Part shown: positions 26,358-34,761 of the stretch, piece after piece
Layout: every line of letters begins with the position of its first letter
Position numbering within the stretch: the stretch's first letter is position 1
Source of the DNA: Zoogloeaceae bacterium
Lineage (GTDB): Bacteria; Pseudomonadota; Gammaproteobacteria; Burkholderiales; Rhodocyclaceae
Length of the DNA: 64,000 nucleotides
NCBI GenBank assembly: GCA_024235635.1
Contig: JACKMA010000003.1
Location: 248,001-312,000 of the forward strand
Reading direction: 5' to 3'
Program-made: the position numbers and the translations under genes
The notes under the pieces: generated by a model
The model's input: the letters and a program-made list of their open reading frames with translations, nothing else
What the model was told of the DNA's origin: nothing
The model's database searches: none

Positions 26358-27193
26358 CAGGCAAGACCCCGTTCAGCATCGAGTTCTTCCCGCCGCAGAC
26401 GTCGGCCGGCATGGACAAGCTGCGCGCCGCACGCGCGCGCCTCGCCGGCTTGCGGCCGGAGTTCTTCTCGGTCACCTATGGTGCAGGCGGGTCCACCCGC
26501 GAGCGCACCTTCGAGACGGTATTCGAGATCCAGAGGGAAGGCCTCGAGGTGGCGCCGCATCTGTCCTGCGTCGGATCGACCCGGGAGGGCATCCGCGAGA
26601 TCCTCGACCGCTACCGCGAAGCGGGCATCGGCCGCATCGTTGCCCTGCGCGGAGACCTGCCTTCCGGCGTCGTCGATCCGGGCGAGTTCCGCTATGCCAA
26701 TGAACTGGTCGACTTCATCCGGCGCGAAACCGGCGACCGCTTTCGCATCGAGGTAGCGGCCTATCCCGAGTACCACCCGCAGGCGCGCTCGCCGCAGGAC
26801 GACCTGGTCGCCTTCAAGCGCAAGATAGACGCCGGCGCCGATGCGGCGATCACGCAGTACTTCTACAACCTCGACGCCTATCTGCACTTCGTCGACGCAT
26901 GCCGTGCGATGGCGATCGACGCCCCGATCGTGCCGGGCATCATGCCGATCGTCAGCTTCGTCAAGCTGGCCCGATTCTCGGATGCCTGCGGCGCCGAGAT
27001 TCCGCGCTGGATGCGACGCAAGCTGGAATCCTTCGGCGACGACAGCGATTCGATCAAGGCCTTCGGCCTCGACGTGGTCACCGACTTGTGCGGCAAGCTG
27101 ATCGCAGCCGGCGCCCCCGGCCTGCATTTCTATTGCATGAACCAGTCGGCGGCGACCAGCGCCATCGTCGATCGCCTCGGCCTCGGCGCCTGA
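26354..27193 (+). CDS. metF: 5,10-methylenetetrahydrofolate reductase
   Basis: Reduces methylene-THF to methyl-THF, the methyl donor for methionine synthesis. The 279-residue FAD TIM barrel shows FSIEFFPPQT (Glu28-type catalytic Glu in EFFPP), SVTYGAGGSTRERT, LRGD, AAYPEYHP, ITQYFYN and PGIMPI. ATG 26354 overlaps the tlyA stop (ATGA). It forms the last step of the local methyl cycle with metK and ahcY and probably shares SAH-responsive transcription. Confidence 0.96.
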   Translation: MTGKTPFSIEFFPPQTSAGMDKLRAARARLAGLRPEFFSVTYGAGGSTRERTFETVFEIQREGLEVAPHLSCVGSTREGIREILDRYREAGIGRIVALRGDLPSGVVDPGEFRYANELVDFIRRETGDRFRIEVAAYPEYHPQARSPQDDLVAFKRKIDAGADAAITQYFYNLDAYLHFVDACRAMAIDAPIVPGIMPIVSFVKLARFSDACGAEIPRWMRRKLESFGDDSDSIKAFGLDVVTDLCGKLIAAGAPGLHFYCMNQSAATSAIVDRLGLGA

Positions 27194-27196
27194 GCA

Positions 27197-27583
27197 ATGG
27201 GTCGGTCGCCGCGACCGGAGGTCGTCGACCATGCGCTCGAACTCTTCGCCCCCTTGGGCAGCATCCGGACGAAGCGGATGTTCGGCGGCCACGGCTTCTA
27301 TTGCGATGGCCTGTTCTTCGCGCTGGTCGCCTGGGACACCGTCTACCTGAAGGCGGACGCGCAATCGCGAGGTGATTTTGAACGGGCCGGCAGCCGCATC
27401 TTCAGCTCCACCCGGGCCGACGGCCGAACGTTCTCGATGGGCTACTGGAGCGCCCCGGAAGCAGCGCTGGACAGCCCGCAAGCGATGATGCCGTGGGCGC
27501 GCGCAGCGATCGCATGCGCATTGCGCCAGCGCGGCACGTCCGCTAAGGGCGGCCGAAGCCGCGGTCGCTCATCCACGCCCTGA
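27197..27583 (+). CDS. TfoX N-terminal domain protein
   Basis: A 128-residue protein consisting of one TfoX/Sxy N-terminal domain (LFAPLGSIRTKRMFGGHGFYCDGLFFALV) and a short basic tail. Full-length TfoX activates competence genes; single-domain versions are common and uncharacterised. ATG 27197 lies four bases after metF, so it may be read from the same transcript. Its last 41 bp overlap the 3' end of the convergent gene at 27543. Confidence 0.8.
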   Translation: MGRSPRPEVVDHALELFAPLGSIRTKRMFGGHGFYCDGLFFALVAWDTVYLKADAQSRGDFERAGSRIFSSTRADGRTFSMGYWSAPEAALDSPQAMMPWARAAIACALRQRGTSAKGGRSRGRSSTP

Positions 27584-27845
27584 GATCGAAGCCCTGGCCG
27601 GCGGCACGCAGGCGCTGAAGCTGGATCAGGAAGTTGGCTTCCATCGTGTGGGCGGCGATTGCCGTCATCACCGCCAGTCGTCCTTCGGCATCGAGGCCTT
27701 CGGCGGCCAGATCACTGTCGAGCTGGCAGAAATGCAATGCCATCAGGCCGCGGGCCTCATCCTCGCCGATACCGAGATCCGAAAAATCCAGCGGATCTCC
27801 GGTCTCGATGTCACACATCAGGACTGCCAGCGCTTCGGGGGTCAT
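27543..27845 (-). CDS. small acidic protein of unknown function
   Basis: A 100-residue soluble, mostly helical, acidic protein (MTPEALAVLMCDIETGDPLD...). ATG 27845 has GAGGAG in good position, which decides the start. No known family. It overlaps tail-to-tail with the TfoX-domain gene by 41 bp. Confidence 0.65.
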   Translation of the reverse strand: MTPEALAVLMCDIETGDPLDFSDLGIGEDEARGLMALHFCQLDSDLAAEGLDAEGRLAVMTAIAAHTMEANFLIQLQRLRAAGQGFDLRAWMSDRGFGRP

Positions 27846-27930
27846 GGGCTGCTCCTCGTTTGGCCTGCGGATTGGAGCCGCAGGCGCCGCCAAAGATTCC
27901 CATGCCGCGCACCCCGCCTGCGCGGACGCC

Positions 27931-28500
27931 TCAGAGCGGGCGCTGCACCGAGACCGCGCCGCGGATCTGGCCCGGCGCGTAACCGGTCGCCGAATCGTGC
28001 GGGTAGTCGCGGGCCAGCGCCTGTACCAGTTCCGGCGCCATGCGCTCCCGCTCGCCATGGCACTGCACGCATACCGGCGCCACCGGCAAGGCCTTCATGT
28101 AGCGGAACATCCGGCGGCCGGCGGCGTCGGTCACGATCTCTGCAGACTCGATGCTCGCCGGCGGCTCACCGGCCGCGGCGCGTGCATCGAAGGCCTCGAG
28201 GCGTTCCGCTTCCCAGGCATCCGGCGTCGCGCGCTCGGGATTGCGGGTCCTAAGGCTGACGCGACGGATATTCCAGCCGAGGGCTTCGGCCTTGTCGGCC
28301 ATCAGTTGCGGCGCCTTGTCCTTGCACACCGGAATGGCTGCCGCGACGCCTTGCTCGTCCACGGCCGCTTTCATCATGCCCGCCACTTTCGGCAGGATCT
28401 GCTTGACCTCGGCTCGGGTCTCGTCGGTCAGGGATTCGAGCTCTCCGGCCCAGACGACGCCGGCCGTGGCCAGCAGGGATACGATCAGCAGGGTGCGCAT
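27931..28500 (-). CDS. exported mono-heme DUF3365-type protein
   Basis: A 189-residue periplasmic protein with a clear signal peptide (MRTLLIVSLLATAGVVWAG) and one c-type heme site, CVQCH, near residue 158. The domain (VCKDKAPQLMADKAEALGWNIRRVSLRTRNPERATPD) matches the DUF3365/c-type-heme family, which often acts as a sensor or small redox protein. ATG 28500 follows AGGAG. An A+T-rich inverted repeat sits directly upstream, and a divergent outer-membrane protein gene begins 192 bp away. Confidence 0.82.
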   Translation of the reverse strand: MRTLLIVSLLATAGVVWAGELESLTDETRAEVKQILPKVAGMMKAAVDEQGVAAAIPVCKDKAPQLMADKAEALGWNIRRVSLRTRNPERATPDAWEAERLEAFDARAAAGEPPASIESAEIVTDAAGRRMFRYMKALPVAPVCVQCHGERERMAPELVQALARDYPHDSATGYAPGQIRGAVSVQRPL

Positions 28501-28514
28501 GACGGCTCCTTTAA

Positions 28515-28530
28515 ATTAGATTTTTCTAAT
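28515..28530. promoter_or_regulatory. A+T-rich inverted repeat, candidate operator
   Basis: ATTAGA-TTTT-TCTAAT is a perfect 6-4-6 inverted repeat 15 bp upstream of the heme-protein start, in an A+T island inside G+C-rich DNA. It overlaps the likely promoter of the minus-strand gene. Sites of this style are used by small winged-helix repressors such as the ArsR family, but no candidate regulator is adjacent. Confidence 0.4.
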
Positions 28531-28691
28531 ATATCGCATTCTGCCGCTGCGCGCACCCCCACGCGGGGCGCGAAGTCTCGCATTGTTACGACCGCCGGGC
28601 CGGCGAGCGCATACAATCGGCGCTTGCGGGCCGACAGGCCGCCAATCCTGGCGCGCATCGGCTCGATCGCAATGCACACGGAGGCGAGTCG

Positions 28692-29474
28692 ATGAAGGGG
28701 CGTTTTCGGTCGCTGCTGGTGGCCGTCGCAGCAGCCGGCACAGGCAACCCAGCGGTCGCGGCGGAATCGTCGAAGGGCGAGCTGACGATGATGGTCGGAA
28801 TGGACTATTCGACCGGCGAATACGGCAGCGCCAACGAGACCCGGACCTGGGTGATACCGTTCATCGCCAAGTACGAGCGCGGCCCGATGACCTGGAAGGC
28901 GAGCATCCCCTGGATCCGCACCACCGGCCCCGGCGACGTCATCGGCGTCGGCCCGGACCGGATTCCGGCCGAAGGCTCGGAAAACGAGACCAGGACCGAG
29001 TCCGGCATCGGCGACCTGGTTCTCAGTGCCGGCTACGCCGCCGTGCAGAACCGCTATCTGCTGCTGGACGTCATCGCCAAGATCAAGGTTCCGACGGCCG
29101 ACGAGGATCGGGCCCTGGGCACCGGCAAGACCGACGTCTCGCTGCAACTGGATGCCGCGACCCTGGTCAACGGGCTGACCGTGTTCGGCACCGTCGGCAA
29201 GAAGAAATACGGCGACCCCGACGGGCGTGACTACCGCGACCCGTATTACGGCTCGATCGGTGTCGGCAAGCGGGTGATTCCCACCACCTTCGTCGGGGCC
29301 AGCTACGACTGGCGCGACAACGTCACCCGCACCGGCGACGAGATCCGCGAACTGACGCTGTTCGCGAGCCATCGACTGGGCGACGACAACAAGCTGCAGG
29401 CCTACCTGATCCGGGGCTTCTCGGACAACAGCCCGGATATCGGCGGCGGCCTGATCCTGTCACACCGCTACTGA
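28692..29474 (+). CDS. putative outer-membrane beta-barrel protein
   Basis: A 260-residue protein with a signal sequence (cleavage probably after AVAA, residue 24) and a mature part of alternating beta strands with the repeats TTGPGDVIG, TESGIGDLVLSAGYA and ALGTGKTDVSLQLDA. It ends SHRY, an aromatic C-terminus typical of BAM substrates. It belongs to a widespread but uncharacterised proteobacterial family sometimes labelled transporter. ATG 28692 follows GGAGG. It is divergent from the heme-protein gene. Confidence 0.75.
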   Translation: MKGRFRSLLVAVAAAGTGNPAVAAESSKGELTMMVGMDYSTGEYGSANETRTWVIPFIAKYERGPMTWKASIPWIRTTGPGDVIGVGPDRIPAEGSENETRTESGIGDLVLSAGYAAVQNRYLLLDVIAKIKVPTADEDRALGTGKTDVSLQLDAATLVNGLTVFGTVGKKKYGDPDGRDYRDPYYGSIGVGKRVIPTTFVGASYDWRDNVTRTGDEIRELTLFASHRLGDDNKLQAYLIRGFSDNSPDIGGGLILSHRY

Positions 29475-29490
29475 CACGCCGGACTGCCGC

Positions 29491-31011
29491 TCAGCGACGT
29501 CGCGAGCCACCGAGCAGGGAACCGAGCAGTCCGCGCACGATCTGCCGGCCGAGCGACGACGCGATGCTACGGGCGGCACTTTTCGCGGCCGCCTGCACGA
29601 CACCGTCCCGACGCCCGCCGCGCGGCCCGGTGGTACCGAACAGAATGCCGCCGATGGCACCGTCGAGCAGTCCACCGCTGCCCTCGGTGGCGGGGCTCCT
29701 GGCGGGCGGAGCATCCACTGCGTCCTGCGCCGCCTCGGTACTGGCCTTCAGCATCTCGTAGGCCGATTCGCGATCGAGCACCTTTTCGTAGTGACCGAAC
29801 AGCAGCGAATCCTTGATCGCGCGCCCACGCTCGTCGTCGCTCATCGGCCCCAGCCGCGAACACGGCGCGATCACCGACACGCGCTCGACCACCGACGGCC
29901 GACCCTTGTCGTCGAGGAACGAGATCAGGGCTTCACCGACACCCAGTTCGGTGATCACCTGGGCAGCGTCGAACGCCGGATTCGGGCGCATCGTCTCGGC
30001 CGCGGTCCGGACTGCCTTCTGGTCTCGCGGCGTGAACGCCCGCAGTGCATGCTGCACCCGATTGCCGAGCTGACCGAGCACCGAATCCGGGACGTCGAGC
30101 GGATTCTGCGTCACGAAATAGACGCCGACCCCCTTGGAGCGGATCAGCCGCACGACTTGTTCGATCTTCTCGAGCAGGGCCTGCGGCGCATCGTCGAACA
30201 GCAGGTGCGCCTCGTCGAAGAAGAACACCATCCTGGGCTTTTCCGGGTCACCGACCTCGGGCAACTGTTCGAACAGTTCGGCCAGCAACCACAACAGGAA
30301 GGTCGAATAGAGTTTCGGGCTCGAATAGAGGCGGTCGGCCGCCAGCACGTTGATCACGCCGCGGCCATCGGTATCGGTCTGCATCAGATCCGCGATGTCG
30401 AGCATTGGCTCGCCGAAGAAGCGGTCGCCGCCCTGATCGTCGAGTCCGAGCAAGCCGCGCTGGATCGCGCCGACCGAGGCCGCCGAGATGTTGCCGTATT
30501 CGGTCTTGAACGACTTGGCGTTGTCGCCGACGTACTGCACCATCGCCCGCAGATCCTTCAAGTCGAGTAACAGCAGGCCGTTGTCGTCGGCCACCCGGAA
30601 CACGATCTGCAGCACCCCCGTTTGGGTGTCGTTGAGGTTCAGCAGCCGGGACAGCAGCAGCGGCCCCATGTCGGATACCGTCGCCCGCACCGGATGCCCG
30701 GCTTCGCCGAAGACGTCCCAGAAGACCGTGGTGTTGGCGCGCGGCTCGAATTCGTCGATACCGATCGCCGCGAGCCGTTTCATCAGCTTTTCCGACGCCA
30801 CGCCCGGCGCGCCGATACCCGACAGATCGCCCTTGACGTCGGCCATGAACACCGGAACGCCGATCGCCGCGAAGGATTCGGCCAGTTTCTGCAGGGTCAC
30901 CGTCTTGCCGGTGCCGGTGGCGCCGGTGATCAGGCCGTGCCGGTTGGCCAGTTGGGGCAGCAGAGCGACGTCACGCTCGGAATTGCGTGCGATCAGCATC
31001 GGTTCAGCCAT
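29491..31011 (-). CDS. HerA-like (DUF853, YjgR-type) ATPase
   Basis: A 506-residue P-loop ATPase with Walker A GATGTGKT (about 31-38), FMADVKGDLSG, Walker B VFFFDEAHLLF and a long family tail ending SAARSIASSLGRQIVRGLLG. It is the YjgR/DUF853 group, relatives of HerA/FtsK translocases with unknown role. ATG 31011. No nuclease partner (NurA) is adjacent, so it is not a classical HerA-NurA pair. It ends 17 bp from the convergent outer-membrane protein gene. Confidence 0.88.
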   Translation of the reverse strand: MAEPMLIARNSERDVALLPQLANRHGLITGATGTGKTVTLQKLAESFAAIGVPVFMADVKGDLSGIGAPGVASEKLMKRLAAIGIDEFEPRANTTVFWDVFGEAGHPVRATVSDMGPLLLSRLLNLNDTQTGVLQIVFRVADDNGLLLLDLKDLRAMVQYVGDNAKSFKTEYGNISAASVGAIQRGLLGLDDQGGDRFFGEPMLDIADLMQTDTDGRGVINVLAADRLYSSPKLYSTFLLWLLAELFEQLPEVGDPEKPRMVFFFDEAHLLFDDAPQALLEKIEQVVRLIRSKGVGVYFVTQNPLDVPDSVLGQLGNRVQHALRAFTPRDQKAVRTAAETMRPNPAFDAAQVITELGVGEALISFLDDKGRPSVVERVSVIAPCSRLGPMSDDERGRAIKDSLLFGHYEKVLDRESAYEMLKASTEAAQDAVDAPPARSPATEGSGGLLDGAIGGILFGTTGPRGGRRDGVVQAAAKSAARSIASSLGRQIVRGLLGSLLGGSRRR

Positions 31012-31062
31012 GGGCTTTCTCCATCATCGAATCCGGATTTGCGCAGCATCGTGCCTTCGACG

Positions 31063-31689
31063 CTAGCGACCGCAGGCGGCCTCGCAGGCGTCGAAGGTGC
31101 TCATGCACGCACCGGCCTCGCTGAGGGCACCCTTCTGGCAGCGGAACAGCCGATCGCCGCAAGCGTGCAGGCAGGCATTGACGGCACGCCGGTTGCCATC
31201 GGGTCGGGCAGCCGACGGCAGGCGGATCGCCTCGCCCCGGCACGACACCAGGTCGAACGTGCGCACCGGTCCCGGCAGCCGGGACCACTCGTCCTCGTCC
31301 AGGTCGAGGTCTGCCTGGACAGCGGCGACGCCCGCCGGGTCGACGATCAGTTGCGAGCGGCGCAGGGTCTCGACGCCCCAGCAATCCGCCCGCCGGGCGT
31401 CCGCGACACCGATGCCATGGGAGGGCATGCCGAGATTGACCCGGGCACAGGCCTGGGCGAACAGGAAACTGCGAGTCGAATCGCGCCTGCGCGGCAGCGC
31501 ATCGGGATTGTAGAGCAGCACCGGACGCCCCCCCTCGTCCGCGATGCGGACGAACTGGCGCTGGCTGGCATCGACCACGGCCCGGACCGGCTGACCCGCC
31601 GAATCGACACAACCGTCGAAGATCAGGGAGGGCTGCTGGCCGAAGGCCGGCGCGGTCAATGCGACCAACAGGATCAGGGCGTAGCGCAT
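31063..31689 (-). CDS. exported Cys-rich protein of unknown function
   Basis: A 208-residue protein with a signal peptide (MRYALILLVALTAPAFGQ) and at least nine cysteines in the mature part, several near the C-terminus (NACLHACGDRLFRCQKGA, CMSTFDACEAACG). This suggests disulphide bonding in the periplasm. No family was recognised. ATG 31689 was chosen because it starts the signal peptide directly. It lies 51 bp upstream of the HerA-like gene on the same strand. Confidence 0.6.
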   Translation of the reverse strand: MRYALILLVALTAPAFGQQPSLIFDGCVDSAGQPVRAVVDASQRQFVRIADEGGRPVLLYNPDALPRRRDSTRSFLFAQACARVNLGMPSHGIGVADARRADCWGVETLRRSQLIVDPAGVAAVQADLDLDEDEWSRLPGPVRTFDLVSCRGEAIRLPSAARPDGNRRAVNACLHACGDRLFRCQKGALSEAGACMSTFDACEAACGR

Positions 31690-31774
31690 GCTTACTCCGT
31701 GGCGGGACGGTTGCGGCAAGCCCCGAATCTATCAGAGCCGCGACCCGCCGACACGTCGCGCCGACGCAGCACGC

Positions 31775-31799
31775 AAAAAAGCCGCGGCGCACCGCGGCT
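31775..31799 (-). terminator. intrinsic terminator of the PEP-CTERM gene
   Basis: On the minus strand an eight-pair stem, AGCCGCGG-TGCG-CCGCGGCT, is followed by a T run (plus strand AAAAAA at 31775-31780). It lies 28 bp after the PEP-CTERM stop codon. Confidence 0.85.
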
Positions 31800-31826
31800 C
31801 CACTCCGGCCCGTGCCGGCTGCGGCT

Positions 31827-32459
31827 TCAGGCCCTGCGACTGCGGCGAAGCCCCGCGACACCGGCCAGGCCGAGCCCGACCAGGGCCAGCGAGATCGGCT
31901 CGGGCACGCCGGGATCGGGCGTCTCCGGATCGGTGAAGCTGACGCCGAAGGCGTCGAGCTGCAGATCCCAGCCGGCGGCGCCACTGATCACCAGCTCGAG
32001 GATGCCACCCGAATCCAGCGCATCGTCGGCGAGACCGAAGGTCACGTCCTGATTGAGCGTATTGCCGGGAATCGCCGACGAGAACAACGGGTTGCCGTCC
32101 AGCGAGAAGGCTACGTTGGTCGGGTTGCCGTCGGACTCGACGACCGTGAACAGGAACTCGAGGCCGCTCGAACCCGCCGGAATCAGGCCTGCGCCGAGAT
32201 CCCAGCTCACGGTGACCTGCGATCTTTCGCCGGAACCGTTGGTCACGGTCAGGAAGCCGAAGCTGACCTCGACCGTGCTCTGGATCGGCGGGGCAGACGC
32301 CAACAGCTGGTTTGTCAGGGTCCGGATCGAATTGGTGTCGGTGCCGTTGAGGCTGATGAACTGGTCGCCGGAGTCGAAATTGTCGATCTCGACAAAGCCC
32401 GCATGGGCGCCGGCAGAAATCAGTGCTGCCAACACCGCGACCGTCATTTTCTTGTGCAT
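31827..32459 (-). CDS. PEP-CTERM sorting domain protein
   Basis: A 210-residue secreted protein with a signal peptide (MHKKMTVAVLAALISAGAHA), a beta-rich mature part without cysteines, and a C-terminal VPEPISLALVGLGLAGVAGL-RRSRRA. That tail combines the PEP motif, a membrane helix and a basic end recognised by exosortase (XrtA/EpsH). Such proteins are exported with exopolysaccharide and in some betaproteobacteria support floc or biofilm formation. ATG 32459 fits GAGG upstream better than ATG 32465. It has its own terminator and a sigma54-like promoter. No exosortase gene is in the window. Confidence 0.9.
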   Translation of the reverse strand: MHKKMTVAVLAALISAGAHAGFVEIDNFDSGDQFISLNGTDTNSIRTLTNQLLASAPPIQSTVEVSFGFLTVTNGSGERSQVTVSWDLGAGLIPAGSSGLEFLFTVVESDGNPTNVAFSLDGNPLFSSAIPGNTLNQDVTFGLADDALDSGGILELVISGAAGWDLQLDAFGVSFTDPETPDPGVPEPISLALVGLGLAGVAGLRRSRRA

Positions 32460-32524
32460 GAGCATCCTCGCGAATCTGTGAGTTCTTTACTCGAACGTAT
32501 TTATCACTTAAGCATTAGCTGCAC

Positions 32525-32540
32525 AGCAAAATTCAGTCCA
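32525..32540 (-). promoter_or_regulatory. sigma54-type (-24/-12) promoter of the PEP-CTERM gene
   Basis: Minus strand TGGACTGAATTTTGCT keeps the invariant GG and GC with exactly 10 bp between, plus the TTGCT of the -12 element. It departs from TGGCAC at three positions of the -24 box. The predicted start is near 32514, giving a 55-base leader. PEP-CTERM genes controlled by sigma54 and the PrsK/PrsR system are known in flocculating betaproteobacteria. Confidence 0.55.
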
Positions 32541-32552
32541 TGGACATATAAG

Positions 32553-32596
32553 CACATGAAATCATTCCATTCACATGAAGTGACAATTGTCACATG
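32553..32596 (-). repeat. three CATGTG repeats at 19 bp spacing plus a 14 bp palindrome
   Basis: CACATG occurs on the plus strand at 32553-32558, 32572-32577 and 32591-32596, an exact 19 bp period. A perfect palindrome GTGACAATTGTCAC (32580-32593) overlaps the outermost copy. The array starts 12 bp upstream of the sigma54-like -24 box, on the side where an enhancer-binding activator would sit. It is closer than the usual 80-150 bp. Confidence 0.5.
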
Positions 32597-32850
32597 TAAA
32601 ATCCGTCGACATCCCGAGGGCATCTGCCAACGGCCCGCAATGCCCCTGCTGAAGCCCCATTGGGCGAGCCACCCGCTTTCCGACGGGCGGGCTTCGACGG
32701 CGACGAGACATCGACGCGATGCCGGCTTCCGTCTCGTCGCTGAAAGCGGCCCGATGGCGCATTGCAGCATGACGTACCCCTCGAAACGATGCGACTCGTC
32801 CCGCGCCATGGGGTGCTGCGGCAGGGCCGGGAAGTCCATGCGGCAACAGG
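32597..32850. other. gap between the PEP-CTERM regulatory region and the yebC promoter
   Basis: About 250 bp without a convincing gene. Short open frames exist on both strands with no recognisable product, and no terminator or RNA motif was identified. Confidence 0.35.
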
Positions 32851-32856
32851 TATAAT
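32851..32856 (+). promoter_or_regulatory. -10 box of the yebC promoter
   Basis: A perfect TATAAT 44 bp before the yebC start; the transcript should begin near 32863. The region 17 bp upstream has no good -35. Confidence 0.5.
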
Positions 32857-32900
32857 CCGGCCGCCGACATCGGCTCGATCGAGCATCGCAGAGGATTCTT

Positions 32901-33626
32901 ATGGCAGGTCATTCCAAGTGGGCCAACATCCAGCACCGCAAGGGGCGCCAGGACGAAAAGCGGGGGGCCGCCTTCTCGAAGCTGGCCAAGGAAATCACCG
33001 TCGCTGCCAAGATGGGCGGCGGTGACATCAACTTCAATCCGCGGCTGCGCCTGGCGGTTGACAAGGCCAAGGGCGCCAACATGCCCAAGGACAAGATCGA
33101 GAACGCGGTCAAGAAGGGCACCGGCGAACTCGAAGGCGTCAGCTACGAGGAAATCCGTTACGAAGGCTACGGCGTCGGCGGTGCCGCAGTGATGGTCGAC
33201 TGCCTCACCGACAACAAGACGCGCACCGTGGCCGACGTTCGCCACGCCTTTTCCAAGCACGGCGGCAACATGGGCTCGGACGGCTGCGTCGCCTACCAGT
33301 TCAAGCACTGCGGTCAGTTGATGTTCGCACCGGGTACCGACGAGGACGCCTTGATGGAAGCGGCGCTGGAGTCCGGCGCGGAAGATGTCGTCGCCGATGA
33401 CGATGGCTCGATCGAAGTACTGACGTCACCCAACGATTTCAGCGATGTCCGAGATGCCCTCGAGGCCGCGGGCTTTCGCGCGGAATTCGGCGAGGTCACG
33501 ATGAAGCCGGACAACGAGACCGAACTCACCGGGGACGATGCAGCCCGGATGCAGCGCCTGCTCGACGCCCTCGAGTCGCTCGACGACGTCCAGGAAGTCT
33601 ATACCAGCGCAGTTTTCGGCGACTGA
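32901..33626 (+). CDS. yebC: YebC/PmpR family translation factor or regulator
   Basis: A 241-residue YebC/TACO1 family protein starting MAGHSKWANIQHRK, with the three-domain layout and the conserved VSYEEIRYEGYGVGGAAV segment. Family members help ribosomes through difficult sequences such as proline runs, and some have been reported as DNA-binding regulators. ATG 32901 follows GAGGA. In many proteobacteria it precedes ruvCAB; here two other genes lie between yebC and ruvC. Confidence 0.95.
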   Translation: MAGHSKWANIQHRKGRQDEKRGAAFSKLAKEITVAAKMGGGDINFNPRLRLAVDKAKGANMPKDKIENAVKKGTGELEGVSYEEIRYEGYGVGGAAVMVDCLTDNKTRTVADVRHAFSKHGGNMGSDGCVAYQFKHCGQLMFAPGTDEDALMEAALESGAEDVVADDDGSIEVLTSPNDFSDVRDALEAAGFRAEFGEVTMKPDNETELTGDDAARMQRLLDALESLDDVQEVYTSAVFGD

Positions 33627-33627
33627 G

Positions 33628-33879
33628 GTGGCGAGCAGCGACGCGACCGCAGGATCGTCTCGCCCCGAGCGGCGCAAGGATCCCGCGCGCAGGGCACGGA
33701 TCGAGCAGGCGCTCGGCATCGTCCGGCCGTTTTTCGAGGCGGAGAGCCAGTGGGCGGGGCACAGTCTCGACCACATGGCCTACCGTCGGCTGCGGGAACT
33801 GATGCCCGATCTCGCCCAGGCCGAGGTGCACCTGCTGGTGGTGGTCGCCTCGCGCATCTTCGCGCCGGACCCGCGCTGA
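33628..33879 (+). CDS. small hypothetical protein downstream of yebC
   Basis: An 83-residue, Arg- and Ala-rich protein with a helical second half (RIEQALGIVRPFFEAESQWAGHSLDHMAYRRL). GTG 33628 begins one base after the yebC stop, so it would be translated by coupling. No family was recognised. The amphipathic composition and position suggest it is real, but there is no independent support. Confidence 0.45.
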   Translation: MASSDATAGSSRPERRKDPARRARIEQALGIVRPFFEAESQWAGHSLDHMAYRRLRELMPDLAQAEVHLLVVVASRIFAPDPR

Positions 33880-33903
33880 CCCCGCGATCGCGGCGAAACC
33901 GCC

Positions 33904-34761
33904 ATGCGCCGCCTCTATCCGCTGCTGTTCGTGTTGCTCTGGAGTACCGGCTTCATCGGCGCCAAATACGGTCTGCCCTTTGCCGAGCCGCTGACTTTCC
34001 TTTCGCTGCGCTACGCCCTGGTGATCGTGCTGATGACCGCCCTGGCATTGGCCACCCGCGCCCGCTGGCCGGCGGAGCTGCGCATGGTGTTCCATATCGG
34101 CGTCACCGGCATCCTGATCCACGGCGTCTATCTCGGTGGCGTGTTTACGTCGATCCATCACGGCCTGCCCGCAGGCATCGCCAGTCTGGTAGTGGGCATG
34201 CAGCCGCTGCTGACCGCCCTGGGCGCCGGCTGGCTGCTCGGCGAGCGCGTCACCCGCCGTCAGTGGCTTGGTCTGTTGCTGGGCTTCGCCGGCGTCGCCA
34301 TGGTGGTGTCCGGCAAGTTCGGACATGCCGCCCTCACACAACTCGGCGCGATGCTGCTGCCGGCCCTGGCTGCCTTGTTCGGCATCACCCTCGGTACGCT
34401 CTACCAGAAGCGCTTCTGCCCGAGCTTCGACCTGCGCACCGGCTCCGTACTGCAGTTCATTCCGACGCTTGCGCTGACGGCGATCCTGGCGGCATCGACC
34501 GAATCGATGGCGATCGACTGGAATCCCCACTTCGCGTTTGCGCTCGGCTGGCTCGTCCTGGTGTTGTCGCTCGGCGCGGTCAGTCTGCTGAACGTGTTGA
34601 TCCGCAGTGGCAATGCGGTCAACGTCGCCAGCCTGTTTTACCTGACGCCGCCATGCACGGCGCTGATGGCCTGGGCGCTCTTCGACGAAACACTCGGCGC
34701 GGTCGCCCTGGTCGGCATGGCGCTCGCCGTGTCGGGTGTGGCGATGGCGCGCCGTGGCTGA
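33904..34761 (+). CDS. DMT-superfamily (EamA) transporter
   Basis: A 285-residue inner-membrane protein with ten helices in two EamA repeats. GEPLTFLSLRYA-type and LLGERVTRRQWLGLLLGFAGV sequences are the usual signature, and the second repeat ends LFDETLGAVALVGMALAVSGV. Such proteins export amino acids, nucleobases or other small metabolites; the substrate is unknown. ATG 33904 lies 24 bp after the small gene. The 222 bp before ruvC contain nothing recognisable. Confidence 0.88.
   Translation: MRRLYPLLFVLLWSTGFIGAKYGLPFAEPLTFLSLRYALVIVLMTALALATRARWPAELRMVFHIGVTGILIHGVYLGGVFTSIHHGLPAGIASLVVGMQPLLTALGAGWLLGERVTRRQWLGLLLGFAGVAMVVSGKFGHAALTQLGAMLLPALAALFGITLGTLYQKRFCPSFDLRTGSVLQFIPTLALTAILAASTESMAIDWNPHFAFALGWLVLVLSLGAVSLLNVLIRSGNAVNVASLFYLTPPCTALMAWALFDETLGAVALVGMALAVSGVAMARRG

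Noticed and set aside
29491..31011. HerA-like ATPase as part of a defence island
   Set aside because: It is the YjgR/DUF853 type with no nuclease (NurA, SIR2) beside it; neighbours are ordinary envelope genes.
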